DNA of 64,000 nt from Pseudomonas asturiensis (GTDB lineage Bacteria > Pseudomonadota > Gammaproteobacteria > Pseudomonadales > Pseudomonadaceae). Location of the stretch: the NCBI RefSeq assembly GCF_900143095.1, contig NZ_FRDA01000003.1, positions 372,001-436,000 on the forward strand, given 5' to 3'. Position numbers and translations under genes: made by a program. The notes below the pieces were generated by a model. The model was not told the origin of the DNA. It saw nothing but the letters and a program-made list of their open reading frames with translations, and made no database searches. Positions 1-10,583 of the stretch are shown here, in pieces (positions within the stretch are counted from its first letter, which is position 1; each line of letters begins with the position of its first letter).

Positions 1-606
1 CACGAAGTCGTACTCGTCAGCCAGGGCGATGAGCTTCTTCAGGGTTTCGACAGGGATCAGCGCGCCGGTCGGATTGCCTGGCGAGCACAGGAACAGAATC
101 TGACAGCGTTTCCAGATGTTCGGCGTCACCGCATCGAAATCAGGGTTGAAACCGTTTTCGCTCAGGCAAGGCAGGTAATGCGGCTGCGCACCTGCCAGAA
201 AGGCAGCACCCTCATAGATCTGGTAGAACGGATTCGGGCTGACGACCAGGCCGTCATCGCTGCGATTGACGACGGTCTGAGTGAATGCAAACAGCGCCTC
301 ACGCGTGCCATTGACCGGCAGCACATTGCGCGCCGGGTCCATCCAGCCTTCGGGCAGCTCGAATCTGCGCGTACACCAGCCTGCAATGGCTTCGCGCAGC
401 GCGGGAATGCCCAGCGTGGTCGGGTAGACCGCCATCTGGTCCAGGTTGTCGGCCAGCGCTTTGGCAACGAAGTCGGGTGAGCGATGCTTCGGCTCGCCAA
501 TGGACAGCGCGACCGGGCGTTTTTCCGGGTTGGGCGTCACGCTGCCGAGCAGGGCGCGCAGCTTTTCGAACGGATAGGGCTGAAGCAGTTGCATGGCGTT
601 GTTCAT
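1..606 (-). CDS. dapC: Succinyldiaminopimelate transaminase DapC (3' part missing, runs off window)
   Basis: The first 202 codons of a class I/II PLP-dependent aminotransferase are present; the gene continues past position 1. The protein starts MNNAMQLLQPYPFEKLRALL and contains the family motif SPGNPTG near residue 175. The PLP-binding lysine lies in the missing part. DapC converts N-succinyl-2-amino-6-ketopimelate to N-succinyl-LL-diaminopimelate in lysine and meso-DAP (peptidoglycan) synthesis. It sits 33 bp downstream of glnD on the same strand, the usual Pseudomonas arrangement, which favours DapC over other aminotransferases such as ArgD. The ATG at 606 was chosen; a second in-frame ATG lies four codons later. 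Confidence 0.85.
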   Translation of the reverse strand, partial: MNNAMQLLQPYPFEKLRALLGSVTPNPEKRPVALSIGEPKHRSPDFVAKALADNLDQMAVYPTTLGIPALREAIAGWCTRRFELPEGWMDPARNVLPVNGTREALFAFTQTVVNRSDDGLVVSPNPFYQIYEGAAFLAGAQPHYLPCLSENGFNPDFDAVTPNIWKRCQILFLCSPGNPTGALIPVETLKKLIALADEYDFV

Positions 607-638
607 GAGTCAAAGGCTCTCAAGGACTGCGTCGAAGG

Positions 639-3338
639 TTAAATACTGATGCGCAAATCGCCGCCTGGCTGCGAGTTGACGCTCAGTTGCTTGATGATCG
701 CCTCCTGCAATCGGCTGCACAGTTGCGGGTCTGACAAGGGGTGATTGTCGGCGTCGGTAATAAAGAACACGTCTTCCACTCGCTCGCCCAGCGTCGCAAT
801 TTTGGCATTCTGCAATGACAGGTCGAACTCCAGGAAAATCTTGCCGATGCGTGCCAGCAGACCGGGTCGATCCGGCGCGAGCAGTTCCAGCACCGTGACC
901 GGCCGCTGCGCATCGTTGTGAATCGTGACCTGCGGGGCGAAGGCAAAATGCTTGAGCTGCCTTGGCACGCGTCGTTTGATGATCGTCGGGTAGTCGTCCG
1001 GGTTGCGCAGCGCCTCGGTCAGGCCTTCGCGGATCTCCTCCACGCGCGCCGGGTTGTCGCCGATCGATCCCCCTTCGTTGTCGAGCACAATGTAGGTGTC
1101 GAGTGTGAACTTGCTGCTGGAGGTGATGATCCGGGCATCGTGAATGTTCAGGTTCAACTGGTCCATTGCCGCCACGGTCACCGCGAAGAAGTCATGCTGG
1201 TCCGGCGCATAAATGAAGATCTGCGTGCCGCCTTCGAATTCTCGCTGCGTGGTTTCCTTGATCAGGACCAGCGGACCACCATCGGCGGGTTGCTGCAGGA
1301 TCGCATCGCTGTGCCAGGCCACGTCGCCGGCGGTGTGGCGCAGGAAGTAATCATCGCCCAGGGCGGACCAGAGCTGCTCGACGTCGTCGGGATCGGTGCC
1401 GTTGCGCACCAATATGTCCAGCGCCGCGATTTGCGTACGCCGGATCTGCTCTTCGCGATCCACCGGGTTCTCGAGGCCTCGACGCAGGGCGCGTTTGGTC
1501 TCGGTGTACAGCTGACGCAGCAGGCTGGCGCGCCAGGAATTCCAGAGCGTGGGGTTGGTGGCGTTGATGTCGGCAACCGTCAGCACGTACAGATAATCCA
1601 GGTGTACTTCATCGCCCACGAATTGGGCGAAGTCATGGATGACCTGCGGGTCGGAAAGGTCCTTGCGCTGAGCGGTGGTGGACATGACCAGGTGATGGCT
1701 CACCAGCCAGACGATCAGTCGGGTGTCCCAGGCCGGCAGGTGGTGACGCGTGCCGAAGGCTTCGGCGTCGACCGCGCCCAGCTCGGAGTGATCACCGCCA
1801 CGGCCCTTGCCGATGTCGTGATACAGGCCGGCGAGGTAGATGAGTTCCGGCTTCGGCAGGCGCCCCATGATCTTGCTGGCCAGCGGGAATTTCTCCGACA
1901 CCTCGGTGTACTGCAGTTTGCGCAGGTGCTTGATCAGGTTCAGCGTGTGCGCATCGACCGTATAGATGTGGAACAGGTCATGCTGCATCTGGCCGACAAT
2001 GTGGCCGAACTCCGGCAGGTACAGGCCCAGAATGCCGTAGCGGTTCATGCGGCGCAGATTGCGATGAATGCCGATTTCACACTTGAACAGCTCGATGAAC
2101 AGGCTGGTGTTGCGAATATCGTTACGGAAATCGTCGTTGATCAGGTGCCGGTGTTCGCGCAGCAGCCGGATGGTGTCAGCGCGTACGCCCTTGATTTCCG
2201 GGTGCTGGGCCATCAGCACGAATATCTCGATCATGGCGAACGGGGTGCGCTTGAAGACGTTCGGATGGGTCGCCTCTATATAACCGTCATGCAGCTGGAA
2301 GCGCGAGTTGAGCGGCTGGGGAGTGCCGCTGTCATCGTCCGACAGAATGACTTCTTCGAAGTGCTGGATGATCAGGTCGCTGAGTTCGGCGATGCTCATG
2401 ACCACGCGGTAATACTTCTGCATGAAGCGTTCTATGGCGAGCTTGGCATCGCTGTCCTGATACCCCAGCAAGCCGGCAATGCTGCCCTGATAATCGAACA
2501 GCAAGCGGTCTTCGGAGCGCCCCGCCAGCATGTGCAGCGCATAGCGGACCTTCCACAGGAAGTCCTGGGAGGAGGCCAGAAGATTGTTTTCGCTTTCCAG
2601 CAGAAAACCCTCACCGGCAAGGGCGTGCAGGTTCAGGGTGCCGTATTGGCGGCGTGCCACCCAGAGAATGGTCTGGATGTCGCGAAGCCCACCAGGTGAG
2701 CCTTTTACGTTCGGCTCCAGGTTGTACTCGGTATCGTTGTACTTGTGGTGGCGGTTTTTCTGTTCGGCGCGCTTGGCCAGGAAGAAGTCCTTGCTCGGCC
2801 ACATATGGCGCGGGCTGGTCACTTCCAGCATGCGCTGGCGCAGGTGCTCGGGGCCCGCAATGGTGCGGCTTTCCATCAGGTTGGTGATGACGGTGAGGTC
2901 GGCAAGGCCTTCCTGGGCGCATTCGTCCACCGAGCGCACGCTCTGGCCGACTTCCAGGCCGATGTCCCACAGCAGGGTCAGAAAGCGTTCGATAGGCTCG
3001 CGAAAGATTTCGTGGTCGGCACTGTCCAGCAGGATCAGCAGATCAATGTCCGAGTAGGGGTGCAGTTCGCCACGGCCATAGCCGCCGACCGCCAGCAGTG
3101 CGATATCGGCGTCTTCGCTCCAGTCGAACTGATCCCATGCCTGGCACAGGATGTTATCGACGAACCAGGCACGATCCTCGATCAGTCGGCGGATGTCACG
3201 GCCTGACCGAAAGCGCTCGTCCAGGACCTCGCGCGCGTTGCGGATGGCTTTCTTGAAGGCGCCGATCGGGCTGGACTTCAGGGCCAGTTCGGCCTGGAAC
3301 TGGCCACGGTCGAACAAATCGGGATCTACCTGCGGCAT
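639..3338 (-). CDS. glnD: [Protein-PII] uridylyltransferase / uridylyl-removing enzyme GlnD
   Basis: Full-length 899-aa GlnD, the nitrogen sensor that uridylylates and deuridylylates PII (GlnB/GlnK) according to glutamine level. The N-terminal nucleotidyltransferase domain carries GGYGRGEL at residues 85-92 and the metal-binding DxD at 97-99. A central HD hydrolase domain contains [14 protein letters not shown] near residue 510. Two C-terminal ACT domains follow (about 710-790 and 815-899; the second begins [18 protein letters not shown]), where glutamine is sensed. The length is typical. It lies between map and dapC on the minus strand. A long open frame on the opposite strand is a GC-driven shadow. 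Confidence 0.98.
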   Translation of the reverse strand: MPQVDPDLFDRGQFQAELALKSSPIGAFKKAIRNAREVLDERFRSGRDIRRLIEDRAWFVDNILCQAWDQFDWSEDADIALLAVGGYGRGELHPYSDIDLLILLDSADHEIFREPIERFLTLLWDIGLEVGQSVRSVDECAQEGLADLTVITNLMESRTIAGPEHLRQRMLEVTSPRHMWPSKDFFLAKRAEQKNRHHKYNDTEYNLEPNVKGSPGGLRDIQTILWVARRQYGTLNLHALAGEGFLLESENNLLASSQDFLWKVRYALHMLAGRSEDRLLFDYQGSIAGLLGYQDSDAKLAIERFMQKYYRVVMSIAELSDLIIQHFEEVILSDDDSGTPQPLNSRFQLHDGYIEATHPNVFKRTPFAMIEIFVLMAQHPEIKGVRADTIRLLREHRHLINDDFRNDIRNTSLFIELFKCEIGIHRNLRRMNRYGILGLYLPEFGHIVGQMQHDLFHIYTVDAHTLNLIKHLRKLQYTEVSEKFPLASKIMGRLPKPELIYLAGLYHDIGKGRGGDHSELGAVDAEAFGTRHHLPAWDTRLIVWLVSHHLVMSTTAQRKDLSDPQVIHDFAQFVGDEVHLDYLYVLTVADINATNPTLWNSWRASLLRQLYTETKRALRRGLENPVDREEQIRRTQIAALDILVRNGTDPDDVEQLWSALGDDYFLRHTAGDVAWHSDAILQQPADGGPLVLIKETTQREFEGGTQIFIYAPDQHDFFAVTVAAMDQLNLNIHDARIITSSSKFTLDTYIVLDNEGGSIGDNPARVEEIREGLTEALRNPDDYPTIIKRRVPRQLKHFAFAPQVTIHNDAQRPVTVLELLAPDRPGLLARIGKIFLEFDLSLQNAKIATLGERVEDVFFITDADNHPLSDPQLCSRLQEAIIKQLSVNSQPGGDLRISI

Positions 3339-3404
3339 GGAACGGCTTTCCTCATGTCGTGCTGTACGAATGTTCTGTCGGGCAAGCAGCCTGAATCGCG
3401 CTGA

Positions 3405-4187
3405 TCAGGGCGATTTGTGTGCGATGGTGTCGTCGCTGCGCAGGGTGAAGATCTCGTAGCCGTCAGCGGTGACCAGAATCGTATGTTCCCATTGCGCCGA
3501 GAGCTTGCGGTCCTTGGTTATCGCCGTCCAGCCATCGCCGAGGATTTTTGTTTCAGCCTTGCCCTGGTTGATCATCGGCTCGATGGTGAAGGTCATGCCT
3601 TCGAGCAGCTCGATGCCGGTACCGGCTTCGCCGAAGTGCATGACCTGTGGCTCTTCATGAAACACCTTGCCGATGCCATGTCCGCAGAATTCGCGAACCA
3701 CCGAAAAGCCGTTCTTTTCAGCGTGTTTCTGGATGACTGCGCCGATATCGCCGAGTTTGGTACCGGGACGCACGATCTCGATGGCCTTGTACAGGCACTC
3801 TTGAGTGACCTGAGAGAGGCGTTCGGCCCACACCGGCACTTTGCCCACATGGAACATCTTACTGGTGTCGCCGTGATAGCCGTCCTTGATAACGGTGACG
3901 TCGATGTTCAGCGTGTCGCCATTCTTGAGCTGCTTTTCACCCGGAATGCCATGGCAGACGACCTGATTGATCGAGGTGCAGATCGATTTGGGAAAGCCTT
4001 TGTAGTTCAGCGGAGCGGGTATGGCCTGCTGTTCGTTGACGATGTAGTCATGACAGATGCGGTCCAGCTCTTCGGTGGTCACGCCAGGTTTGACGTGAGG
4101 GCCGATCATTTCGAGGACTTCGGCGGCCAGACGGCCGGCAATGCGCATCTTTTCGATGTCTTCGGGGGTTTTGAGGGTGATAGGCAT
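3405..4187 (-). CDS. map: Type I methionine aminopeptidase
   Basis: A 260-aa enzyme that removes the N-terminal methionine from nascent proteins. The pita-bread metallopeptidase ligands are recognisable: His in VCHGIPGE, Asp in NIDVTV, Asp in HGDTSKMF, His in GHGIGKVFHEEP, Glu in FTIEPMIN and Glu in WEHTILV. There is no N-terminal zinc-finger extension, so it is the short bacterial type Ia. It is divergent from rpsB, a common pairing in gammaproteobacteria, with 312 bp between the start codons. Downstream on the same strand come glnD and dapC. Confidence 0.98.
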   Translation of the reverse strand: MPITLKTPEDIEKMRIAGRLAAEVLEMIGPHVKPGVTTEELDRICHDYIVNEQQAIPAPLNYKGFPKSICTSINQVVCHGIPGEKQLKNGDTLNIDVTVIKDGYHGDTSKMFHVGKVPVWAERLSQVTQECLYKAIEIVRPGTKLGDIGAVIQKHAEKNGFSVVREFCGHGIGKVFHEEPQVMHFGEAGTGIELLEGMTFTIEPMINQGKAETKILGDGWTAITKDRKLSAQWEHTILVTADGYEIFTLRSDDTIAHKSP

Positions 4188-4352
4188 ACAGGGGCTCTCG
4201 GCATGTCGTGTGCGCGTTTTGTGCGCAAAGGCGCAATTCTACCAGACCGTTGCGCAGCGGGTGATCATCGCTTCCTTTATATGCACGCAGGAGAAGGGCA
4301 AAGGCGTGGCGAAACAAGCACTTGATTGGAGTTCCGTTCTCTTTCCTTTTGT

Positions 4353-4360
4353 GATATAAA
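4353..4360 (+). promoter_or_regulatory. Putative rpsB promoter (-10 element)
   Basis: GATATAAA gives a good -10 (TATAAA at 4355-4360), about 140 bp upstream of the rpsB start. The matching -35 at 17-bp spacing (TTCCGT, 4332-4337) is weak. The GC-rich bases after it (GCGCCGC) resemble a stringent-type discriminator, expected for a ribosomal protein promoter. This is a prediction by inspection only. Confidence 0.45.
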
Positions 4361-4366
4361 ATGCGC

Positions 4367-4499
4367 CGCTTTCCAAGGTCCGTCCTGGAAGCTCAAACCC
4401 ACACACGTGTCGACACGATGACCTGGGTGCCCTTGGCTCATGCCGCTGGTTGGTCATTGGGATACGTGGAGGCCTAACCCGACTTATCAAGGAACTATC
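4367..4499 (+). promoter_or_regulatory. rpsB 5' leader, probable S2 autoregulatory element
   Basis: The transcript would carry a leader of about 130 nt before rpsB. It contains GGGATACGTGGAGGC followed by CTAACCC (4459-4480), which resembles the conserved segment of the enterobacterial rpsB leader to which S2 is proposed to bind for autogenous control. This stretch also explains why an open frame extends upstream of the true start. Assignment is from memory of the motif, not from a covariance search. Confidence 0.5.
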
Positions 4500-5243
4500 A
4501 TGTCCCAAGTCAATATGCGCGATATGCTGAAGGCCGGTGTGCACTTCGGTCACCAAACCCGTTACTGGAATCCGAAAATGGGTAAGTACATTTTCGGCGC
4601 GCGTAACAAGATTCACATCATCAACCTTGAAAAAACCCTGCCAATGTTCAACGAAGCTCTGACTTTCGTTGAGCGCCTGGCTTCGGGCAAAAACAAGATT
4701 CTGTTCGTCGGCACCAAGCGTTCCGCTGGCAAGATCGTTGCTGAAGAAGCAGCACGTTGCGGTTCGCCGTACGTCGACCATCGCTGGTTGGGCGGCATGC
4801 TGACCAACTTCAAGACCATCCGTCAGTCGATCAAGCGTCTGCGCGAGCTGGAAGTACAGGCAGAAGACGGTACTTTCGCCAAGCTGACCAAGAAAGAAGC
4901 CCTGATGCGTACCCGTGATCTGGAAAAACTGGATCGCAGCCTGGGTGGTATCAAGGACATGGGCGGTCTGCCGGACGCACTGTTCGTTATCGACGTTGAT
5001 CACGAGCGCATCGCGATCACCGAAGCCAACAAGCTGGGCATCCCGGTCATCGGCGTCGTCGATACCAACAGCAGCCCGGAAGGCGTTGACTACATCATCC
5101 CAGGCAACGATGACGCCATTCGCGCCATCCAGCTGTACATGGGTTCGATGGCTGACGCTGTTATCCGTGGTCGTAACAATGTTGCTGGCGGCACCGACGT
5201 ATTCGTCGAAGAAGCTCCAGCTGCAGCAGCGGTAGAAGGCTGA
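4500..5243 (+). CDS. rpsB: 30S ribosomal protein S2
   Basis: A 247-aa S2 beginning [20 protein letters not shown], with the typical signature [14 protein letters not shown] at the N-terminus and [16 protein letters not shown] in the central region. The in-frame ATG 60 bases upstream is rejected because it lies in the leader; ATG 4500 follows a plausible Shine-Dalgarno (AAGGAA). S2 is assembled late into the 30S subunit together with S1. Two hairpins follow the stop codon, so rpsB and tsf may be partly uncoupled. Confidence 0.99.
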   Translation: MSQVNMRDMLKAGVHFGHQTRYWNPKMGKYIFGARNKIHIINLEKTLPMFNEALTFVERLASGKNKILFVGTKRSAGKIVAEEAARCGSPYVDHRWLGGMLTNFKTIRQSIKRLRELEVQAEDGTFAKLTKKEALMRTRDLEKLDRSLGGIKDMGGLPDALFVIDVDHERIAITEANKLGIPVIGVVDTNSSPEGVDYIIPGNDDAIRAIQLYMGSMADAVIRGRNNVAGGTDVFVEEAPAAAAVEG

Positions 5244-5267
5244 GTAAAAACGCCTGGCGTTTACTCA
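5241..5267 (+). terminator. Hairpin overlapping the rpsB stop codon
   Basis: TGAGTAAA and TTTACTCA form a stem extended by ACGCC/GGCGT, and the left arm begins at the rpsB stop codon. It has no U-tract of its own and stands just ahead of the intrinsic terminator at 5275, so it may protect the 3' end or be a processing site. Confidence 0.5.
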
Positions 5268-5274
5268 GTACGCG

Positions 5275-5298
5275 AAAAGGGGGCTTAGCCCCCTTTTT
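5275..5298 (+). terminator. Intrinsic terminator between rpsB and tsf
   Basis: AAAAGGGGGCTTAGCCCCCT followed by TTTT: a perfect stem GGGGGC/GCCCCC with a 2-base loop, A-tract and T-tract. It implies attenuation or separate transcription of rpsB and tsf. Confidence 0.85.
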
Positions 5299-5433
5299 GC
5301 CACCTATGAAATGATTTGTGGGCGAGCGAGCATGGCTTTAGTGTCATGTGTCGCTGCCACCCTGAATTTTCAAGAATTGCACGCCCGTCTAGTCGGGTGG
5401 AATGGTTGAAGACCTATCCAAGAGGATTTTGAA

Positions 5434-6303
5434 ATGGCAGAGATTACTGCAGCGTTGGTCAAAGAACTGCGCGAGCGTACCGGCGAAGGCATGATGGATT
5501 GCAAAAAGGCCTTGACCAAGGCTGGCGGCGACATCGAAAAGGCAATCGACGACATGCGTGCTTCCGGCGCTATCAAGGCCGCCAAGAAAGCAGGCAACGT
5601 TGCTGCTGAAGGCGCTATCGCCGTCAAGGTTGCTGACGACAACAAGTCCGCTGTCATCATCGAAGTCAACTCGCAGACCGACTTCCTGGCTCTGCAGGAC
5701 GACTTCAAGAACTTCGTGACCAGCAGCATCGAAAAAGCATTCGCTGACAAACTGACCGACGCAGCTCCGCTGATCGAAGCTCAGGAAGTCGAGCGTACCG
5801 CTCTGGTTGCCAAGGTTGGCGAGAACGTCAACATTCGCCGCCTTGCCCGCATCGAAGGCGACGTGGTCAATGCTTACCTGCACGGCAACAAGATCGGTGT
5901 TGTGGTTGTCCTGAAAGGCGGCGACGCTGAGCTGGCCAAAGACATCGCGATGCACGTGGCTGCCAGCAACCCTGAGTTCCTGCTGCCATCCGACGTTTCG
6001 CCAGAAGCGATCGAACGCGAGAAGAACGTCTTCCTGCAACTGAACGAAGACAAGCTGAAAGGCAAGCCTGCCGAGATCGCCGAGAAGATGGTAAGCGGCC
6101 GTATCAGCAAGTTCCTGGCCGAAGCCAGTCTGGTCGAGCAGGCGTTCGTCAAGAACCCGGAAATCAAGGTTGGTGATCTGGCCAAGAAAGCCGGTGCTGA
6201 AATCGTTTCCTTCACCTACTACAAAGTGGGCGACGGCATCGAGAAGCCAGTCGACAACTTCGCTGAAGAAGTCGCTGCTCAAGTAGCGGCAAGCAAGAAG
6301 TAA
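5434..6303 (+). CDS. tsf: Elongation factor Ts
   Basis: A 289-aa EF-Ts, the guanine nucleotide exchange factor for EF-Tu. The N-terminal UBA-like module (MAEITAALVKELRERTGEGM) is followed by the Tu-contact motif TDFLALQDDFKNF near residue 80. The ATG has a good Shine-Dalgarno (AGAGGA). It lies 190 bp after rpsB, beyond a terminator, which suggests its own promoter or readthrough. Confidence 0.99.
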   Translation: MAEITAALVKELRERTGEGMMDCKKALTKAGGDIEKAIDDMRASGAIKAAKKAGNVAAEGAIAVKVADDNKSAVIIEVNSQTDFLALQDDFKNFVTSSIEKAFADKLTDAAPLIEAQEVERTALVAKVGENVNIRRLARIEGDVVNAYLHGNKIGVVVVLKGGDAELAKDIAMHVAASNPEFLLPSDVSPEAIEREKNVFLQLNEDKLKGKPAEIAEKMVSGRISKFLAEASLVEQAFVKNPEIKVGDLAKKAGAEIVSFTYYKVGDGIEKPVDNFAEEVAAQVAASKK

Positions 6304-6327
6304 GACGGTTTTCCATACTGTCGCCCC

Positions 6328-6361
6328 AAAGAGGCTGCCCGCTCACGCGTGCGGCCTCTTT
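6328..6361 (+). terminator. Terminator downstream of tsf
   Basis: AAAGAGGCTGC and GCGGCCTCTTT flank a short loop, giving a long stem with T-rich 3' end 25 bp after the tsf stop. It separates tsf from pyrH. Confidence 0.75.
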
Positions 6362-6511
6362 GTCGAAAGAAGCAAGGAATTTTTTCCTTGGAGAATGAGC
6401 TCATAAGGCCGCATTCTCCCGATGCTCACGGAGCGTCAAGCTAGAGTAAACGCAGGCTGTATAAAGCCCGCACAGATTTTTTTTCAGAAAACGCCGCAGG
6501 AGAGATTCGCA

Positions 6512-7255
6512 ATGGCTCAGCAGGGCAGTGGTTATCAGGCTCGCTATAAACGCATTCTACTCAAGCTTAGCGGCGAGGCCCTGATGGGCTCCGAAGAGTT
6601 CGGCATCGACCCCAAGGTGCTGGATCGCATGGCGCTGGAAGTCGGCCAGCTGGTCGGCATTGGCGTTCAGGTCGGGCTGGTCATCGGTGGTGGCAACCTG
6701 TTCCGCGGCGCCGCTCTGAGTGCTGCCGGTATGGATCGGGTCACAGGTGATCACATGGGCATGCTGGCCACTGTGATGAATGCATTGGCCATGCGTGACG
6801 CCCTGGAGCGCGCTAACATTACGGCTATCGTGATGTCCGCCATTTCGATGGTGGGTGTGACCGATCATTACGATCGTCGCAAGGCGATGCGTCACCTGAG
6901 CTCCAAGGAAGTGGTGATCTTCGCAGCAGGTACGGGTAATCCGTTCTTCACGACAGACTCGGCCGCTTGTCTTCGAGCCATCGAAATCGACGCCGACGTG
7001 GTGCTCAAGGCAACCAAGGTTGATGGCGTCTACACCGCTGATCCGTTCAAAGACCCCAATGCCGAGAAGTTCGATCATCTTTCTTACGATGAAGTGCTGG
7101 ATCGCAAACTGGGTGTCATGGATCTCACAGCCATCTGCCTGTGCCGCGACCACAAGATGCCATTGCGTGTTTTCAACATGAACAAACCCGGCGCCCTGCT
7201 CAATATTGTTCACGGCGGCGCTGAAGGAACCCTGATCGAGGAAGTTCAACAATGA
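6512..7255 (+). CDS. pyrH: UMP kinase
   Basis: A 247-aa bacterial UMP kinase of the amino acid kinase fold (hexameric, not related to eukaryotic UMP kinase). It shows KLSGEALMG near the N-terminus and the nucleotide-binding GGGNLFRG. It phosphorylates UMP to UDP. The ATG at 6512 is chosen because it follows AGGAGAG; an in-frame upstream ATG at 6422 lacks one and would add a non-homologous leader. It overlaps frr by 4 bp (ATGA), implying translational coupling. Confidence 0.98.
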   Translation: MAQQGSGYQARYKRILLKLSGEALMGSEEFGIDPKVLDRMALEVGQLVGIGVQVGLVIGGGNLFRGAALSAAGMDRVTGDHMGMLATVMNALAMRDALERANITAIVMSAISMVGVTDHYDRRKAMRHLSSKEVVIFAAGTGNPFFTTDSAACLRAIEIDADVVLKATKVDGVYTADPFKDPNAEKFDHLSYDEVLDRKLGVMDLTAICLCRDHKMPLRVFNMNKPGALLNIVHGGAEGTLIEEVQQ

Positions 7256-7809
7256 TCAACGAAATCAAGAAAGATGCTCAGGCGCGCATGCAGAAATCGC
7301 TCGAATCCCTGAGCCATGCCTTTGGCCAGATTCGTACCGGCAAGGCCCACCCGAGTATCCTGGGTAGCGTGATGGTGCCTTACTATGGCGCCGACACCCC
7401 GTTGAGCGGTGTGGCCAACGTCACTGTGAAAGACTCCCGGACTCTGCAGGTTGTGGCTTTCGAGCGCAACATGCTGGCAGCCGTAGATAAAGCCATCCAG
7501 AGCGCGGGTCTGAACCTCAATCCGACCAACCTCGGTGAGATGCTGCTTATCTCCATGCCGGCCCTGACCGAGGAGACCCGTAAGGGCTTCACCAAGCAGG
7601 CGCGTAGTGCTGCTGAAGATGCGCGCGTTGCCGTGCGTAACATTCGCCGCGATGCGCTGGGTGACCTGAAAAAGCTGGTCAAGGATAAGGAAATCAGTGA
7701 AGACGAAGAGCGTCGTGCCGCTGCCGATATCCAGAAGCTGACCGACAAGGCTGAGGCGGATATCGATGCTGCAACCAAGGCAAAAGAAGCAGACCTGATG
7801 GCTGTATAA
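7252..7809 (+). CDS. frr: Ribosome recycling factor
   Basis: A 185-aa RRF, which with EF-G splits post-termination ribosomes. It is mostly a three-helix bundle and contains the family stretch [10 protein letters not shown] near residue 29. The start overlaps the pyrH stop by 4 bp. Length and position between pyrH and uppS are canonical. Confidence 0.99.
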   Translation: MINEIKKDAQARMQKSLESLSHAFGQIRTGKAHPSILGSVMVPYYGADTPLSGVANVTVKDSRTLQVVAFERNMLAAVDKAIQSAGLNLNPTNLGEMLLISMPALTEETRKGFTKQARSAAEDARVAVRNIRRDALGDLKKLVKDKEISEDEERRAAADIQKLTDKAEADIDAATKAKEADLMAV

Positions 7810-7825
7810 GGTTTCGGACGCTTTC

Positions 7826-8581
7826 ATGGAAAAGATAAAACCGGCTGCATTGTCTTCGGTGCCGCGCCACGTTGCCATCATCATGGATGGCAATAATCGC
7901 TGGGCCAAGAAACGCCTGTTGCCAGGCGTTGCGGGCCACAAGGCGGGCGTTGATGCCGTGCGTGCCGTTATCGAGGTCTGCGCAGAAGCCAAGGTCGAGG
8001 TGCTGACACTGTTCGCGTTTTCCAGTGAGAACTGGCAGCGCCCGGCTGAAGAGGTCGGTGCGCTGATGGAGTTGTTTTTCACGGCGCTGCGTCGTGAAAC
8101 CAAGCGGCTCAACGAGAACGACATCAGCCTGAGAATCATTGGTGATCGCTCGCGTTTTCATCCTGAGCTTCAGGCTGCAATGCGCGAGGCTGAACTGCGC
8201 ACATCCGGTAATAACCGGTTTGTGCTGCAGATCGCGGCCAACTACGGTGGGCAGTGGGACATTGCCCAGGCTGCCCAGCGTCTGGCGCGCGAGGTTCAGG
8301 CCGGGCACCTGCAGCCGGAGGACATCACGCCGGGCCTGTTGCAAGCGTGTCTGGCAACGGGCGACCTGCCATTGCCGGACCTCTGCATACGCACCGGTGG
8401 TGAGCACCGCATCAGCAATTTTCTGCTTTGGCAGTTGGCTTACGCCGAGCTGTACTTCTCCGACCTGTTCTGGCCGGACTTCAAACACGATGCCATGCGC
8501 GCTGCGCTGGCTGATTTCGCTTCTCGCCAACGTCGCTTCGGTAAAACCAGCGAACAGGTAGAAGCTGGAGCCCGGGCTTAA
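7826..8581 (+). CDS. uppS: Isoprenyl transferase (undecaprenyl diphosphate synthase)
   Basis: A 251-aa cis-prenyltransferase with the catalytic motif HVAIIMDGNNRWAKKR near residue 15 and the C-terminal signature DLCIRTGGEHRISNFLLWQ. It makes the C55 lipid carrier for peptidoglycan, O-antigen and other surface polymers from FPP and IPP. It is followed without a gap by cdsA (TAATG overlap), so the two are probably co-translated. Confidence 0.98.
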   Translation: MEKIKPAALSSVPRHVAIIMDGNNRWAKKRLLPGVAGHKAGVDAVRAVIEVCAEAKVEVLTLFAFSSENWQRPAEEVGALMELFFTALRRETKRLNENDISLRIIGDRSRFHPELQAAMREAELRTSGNNRFVLQIAANYGGQWDIAQAAQRLAREVQAGHLQPEDITPGLLQACLATGDLPLPDLCIRTGGEHRISNFLLWQLAYAELYFSDLFWPDFKHDAMRAALADFASRQRRFGKTSEQVEAGARA

Positions 8582-9396
8582 TGCTGAAACAACGGATCAT
8601 CACGGCACTCATTCTGTTGCCGATTGCCCTTTGCGGCTTCTTTCTCCTGACCGGGGCGTATTTCGCACTGTTCATCGGGTTTGTCGTCGTGCTGGGTGCA
8701 TGGGAATGGGCGCGCCTGGCAGGTTTTGCCGGACAATCGATGCGCGTCGGCTATGCCGCTGTCGTGGCTGTCCTGCTGTTTCTCATGTACCTGCTGCCAG
8801 GGCTTGAACCCTGGGTGCTTGTCGCGGCAGTCATCTGGTGGGGGGTTGCAACATATCTGGTGCTGACCTACCCCGACTCCAGCGAGCATTGGGCCAGTGC
8901 GGCCTGCAAGCTGGTGATCGGTCTGCTTATATTGCTGCCGGCCTGGCAAGGTCTGGTGCTGATCAAGCAGTGGCCGCTGGGTAACTGGCTGATCCTTGCG
9001 GTCATGGTGCTGGTCTGGGCCGCCGACATCGGCGCCTATTTCTCCGGCAAGGCATTCGGCAAGCGCAAGCTCGCGCCCAAGGTCAGTCCGGGCAAGAGCT
9101 GGGAGGGCGTCTACGGCGGTCTGGTGGTCAGTCTCGGGATCACCGCAGCGGTGGGTATCTCTCGCGACTGGACGATCGGCCAGTTCATCGCCGGTTTGTT
9201 GGGTGCAGCCGTCGTTGTATTTATTTCGGTAATCGGCGACCTGACTGAAAGCATGTTCAAGCGTCAGTCCGGGGTCAAGGACAGCAGCAACCTGCTGCCG
9301 GGCCATGGCGGTGTGCTGGATCGTATCGACAGCCTGACTGCGGCCATTCCGGTGTTTGCCGTGCTGCTCTGGGCTGCTGACTGGGGTGTCATGTGA
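8581..9396 (+). CDS. cdsA: Phosphatidate cytidylyltransferase
   Basis: A 271-aa inner-membrane protein with about eight hydrophobic segments. It carries the C-terminal CDP-diglyceride synthase signature running from [18 protein letters not shown] to [11 protein letters not shown]. It forms CDP-diacylglycerol from phosphatidic acid and CTP, the branch point for all phospholipids. The start codon overlaps the uppS stop by one base, and the end overlaps dxr by 4 bp. Confidence 0.98.
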   Translation: MLKQRIITALILLPIALCGFFLLTGAYFALFIGFVVVLGAWEWARLAGFAGQSMRVGYAAVVAVLLFLMYLLPGLEPWVLVAAVIWWGVATYLVLTYPDSSEHWASAACKLVIGLLILLPAWQGLVLIKQWPLGNWLILAVMVLVWAADIGAYFSGKAFGKRKLAPKVSPGKSWEGVYGGLVVSLGITAAVGISRDWTIGQFIAGLLGAAVVVFISVIGDLTESMFKRQSGVKDSSNLLPGHGGVLDRIDSLTAAIPVFAVLLWAADWGVM

Positions 9397-10583
9397 GTCG
9401 TGCGCAACAGATAACCATTCTGGGTGCTACCGGTTCCATAGGCCTTAGCACGCTGGACGTGGTTGCGCGCCATCCAGCGCTTTATCAGGTTTTCGCACTG
9501 ACCGGCTTCTCGCGCCTGAACGAGTTGCTCGCGCTGTGCATCAAGCACGCGCCGCAATTCGCTGTCGTGCCTGAGCAGGCCGCCGCTCGCAAGCTGCAGG
9601 ATGATCTCGCCGCTGCCGGGCTCGATACTCGCGTCCTGGTTGGGGAGGAGGGGCTTTGCGAAGTCGCTGCCCATCCTCAGGTCGATGCGGTCATGGCTGC
9701 CATTGTCGGTGCGGCAGGTCTGCGTCCGACACTGGCTGGCGTCGAAGCCGGCAAGAAGGTGTTGCTGGCCAACAAGGAAGCGCTGGTCATGTCCGGCGCG
9801 CTGTTCATGCAGGCTGTGCGTCGCAGCGGTGCGGTGCTGTTGCCTATCGACAGCGAACACAACGCAATCTTCCAGTGCCTGCCTGCCGACTTCGCGCGCG
9901 GTCTGGGCACGGTTGGCGTTCGGCGCATCATGCTGACCGCGTCAGGCGGCCCGTTTCGTCAGACGCCATTGGCTCAGTTGCATGATGTAACGCCTGATCA
10001 GGCTTGTGCCCATCCAGTCTGGTCGATGGGTCGCAAGATATCCGTCGATTCAGCCACCATGATGAATAAGGGCCTTGAGCTGATTGAGGCGTGCTGGCTG
10101 TTCGATGCTCGTCCCTCGCAAGTGGAAATCGTGATTCATCCGCAAAGCGTGATTCACTCGCTGGTGGATTACGTCGATGGTTCGGTTCTGGCTCAGCTCG
10201 GCAATCCCGACATGCGTACGCCGATCGCCAATGCACTGGCCTGGCCTGCGCGTGTAGAATCGGGCGTGGCACCGCTGGACCTGTTTCGTATTGGTCAGCT
10301 GGATTTTCAGGAGCCCGATGATGAGCGTTTCCCTTGCCTGCGGCTCGCCCGGCAGGCAGCAGAGGCGGGCGGCAGCGGGCCTGCGATGCTCAATGCTGCG
10401 AATGAAGTGGCCGTGGCTGCCTTTCTTGATGGGCGTGTCCGTTATCTGGAAATCGCCAGTATCATCGAAGACGTGCTGAATCTTGAGCCGGTGACTCAGG
10501 TTGAAGAGCTTGATGCCGTGTTCGCTGCTGACGGTCGTGCGCGCGTACTGGCTGGACAATGGCTTGAGCGGCATGGGCGATAA
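9393..10583 (+). CDS. dxr: 1-deoxy-D-xylulose 5-phosphate reductoisomerase
   Basis: A 396-aa enzyme of the MEP isoprenoid pathway (DXP to MEP). The N-terminal NADPH site is [18 protein letters not shown]; metal and substrate residues sit in [13 protein letters not shown] and [13 protein letters not shown]. The start is GTG at 9393, overlapping the cdsA stop as GTGA. Two other MEP-pathway genes, ispD and ispF, lie further along the window. Confidence 0.98.
   Translation: MSRAQQITILGATGSIGLSTLDVVARHPALYQVFALTGFSRLNELLALCIKHAPQFAVVPEQAAARKLQDDLAAAGLDTRVLVGEEGLCEVAAHPQVDAVMAAIVGAAGLRPTLAGVEAGKKVLLANKEALVMSGALFMQAVRRSGAVLLPIDSEHNAIFQCLPADFARGLGTVGVRRIMLTASGGPFRQTPLAQLHDVTPDQACAHPVWSMGRKISVDSATMMNKGLELIEACWLFDARPSQVEIVIHPQSVIHSLVDYVDGSVLAQLGNPDMRTPIANALAWPARVESGVAPLDLFRIGQLDFQEPDDERFPCLRLARQAAEAGGSGPAMLNAANEVAVAAFLDGRVRYLEIASIIEDVLNLEPVTQVEELDAVFAADGRARVLAGQWLERHGR

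Noticed and set aside
918..2699. A 593-codon plus-strand frame inside glnD
   Set aside because: Antisense shadow of glnD with no recognisable domain; glnD itself is certain.
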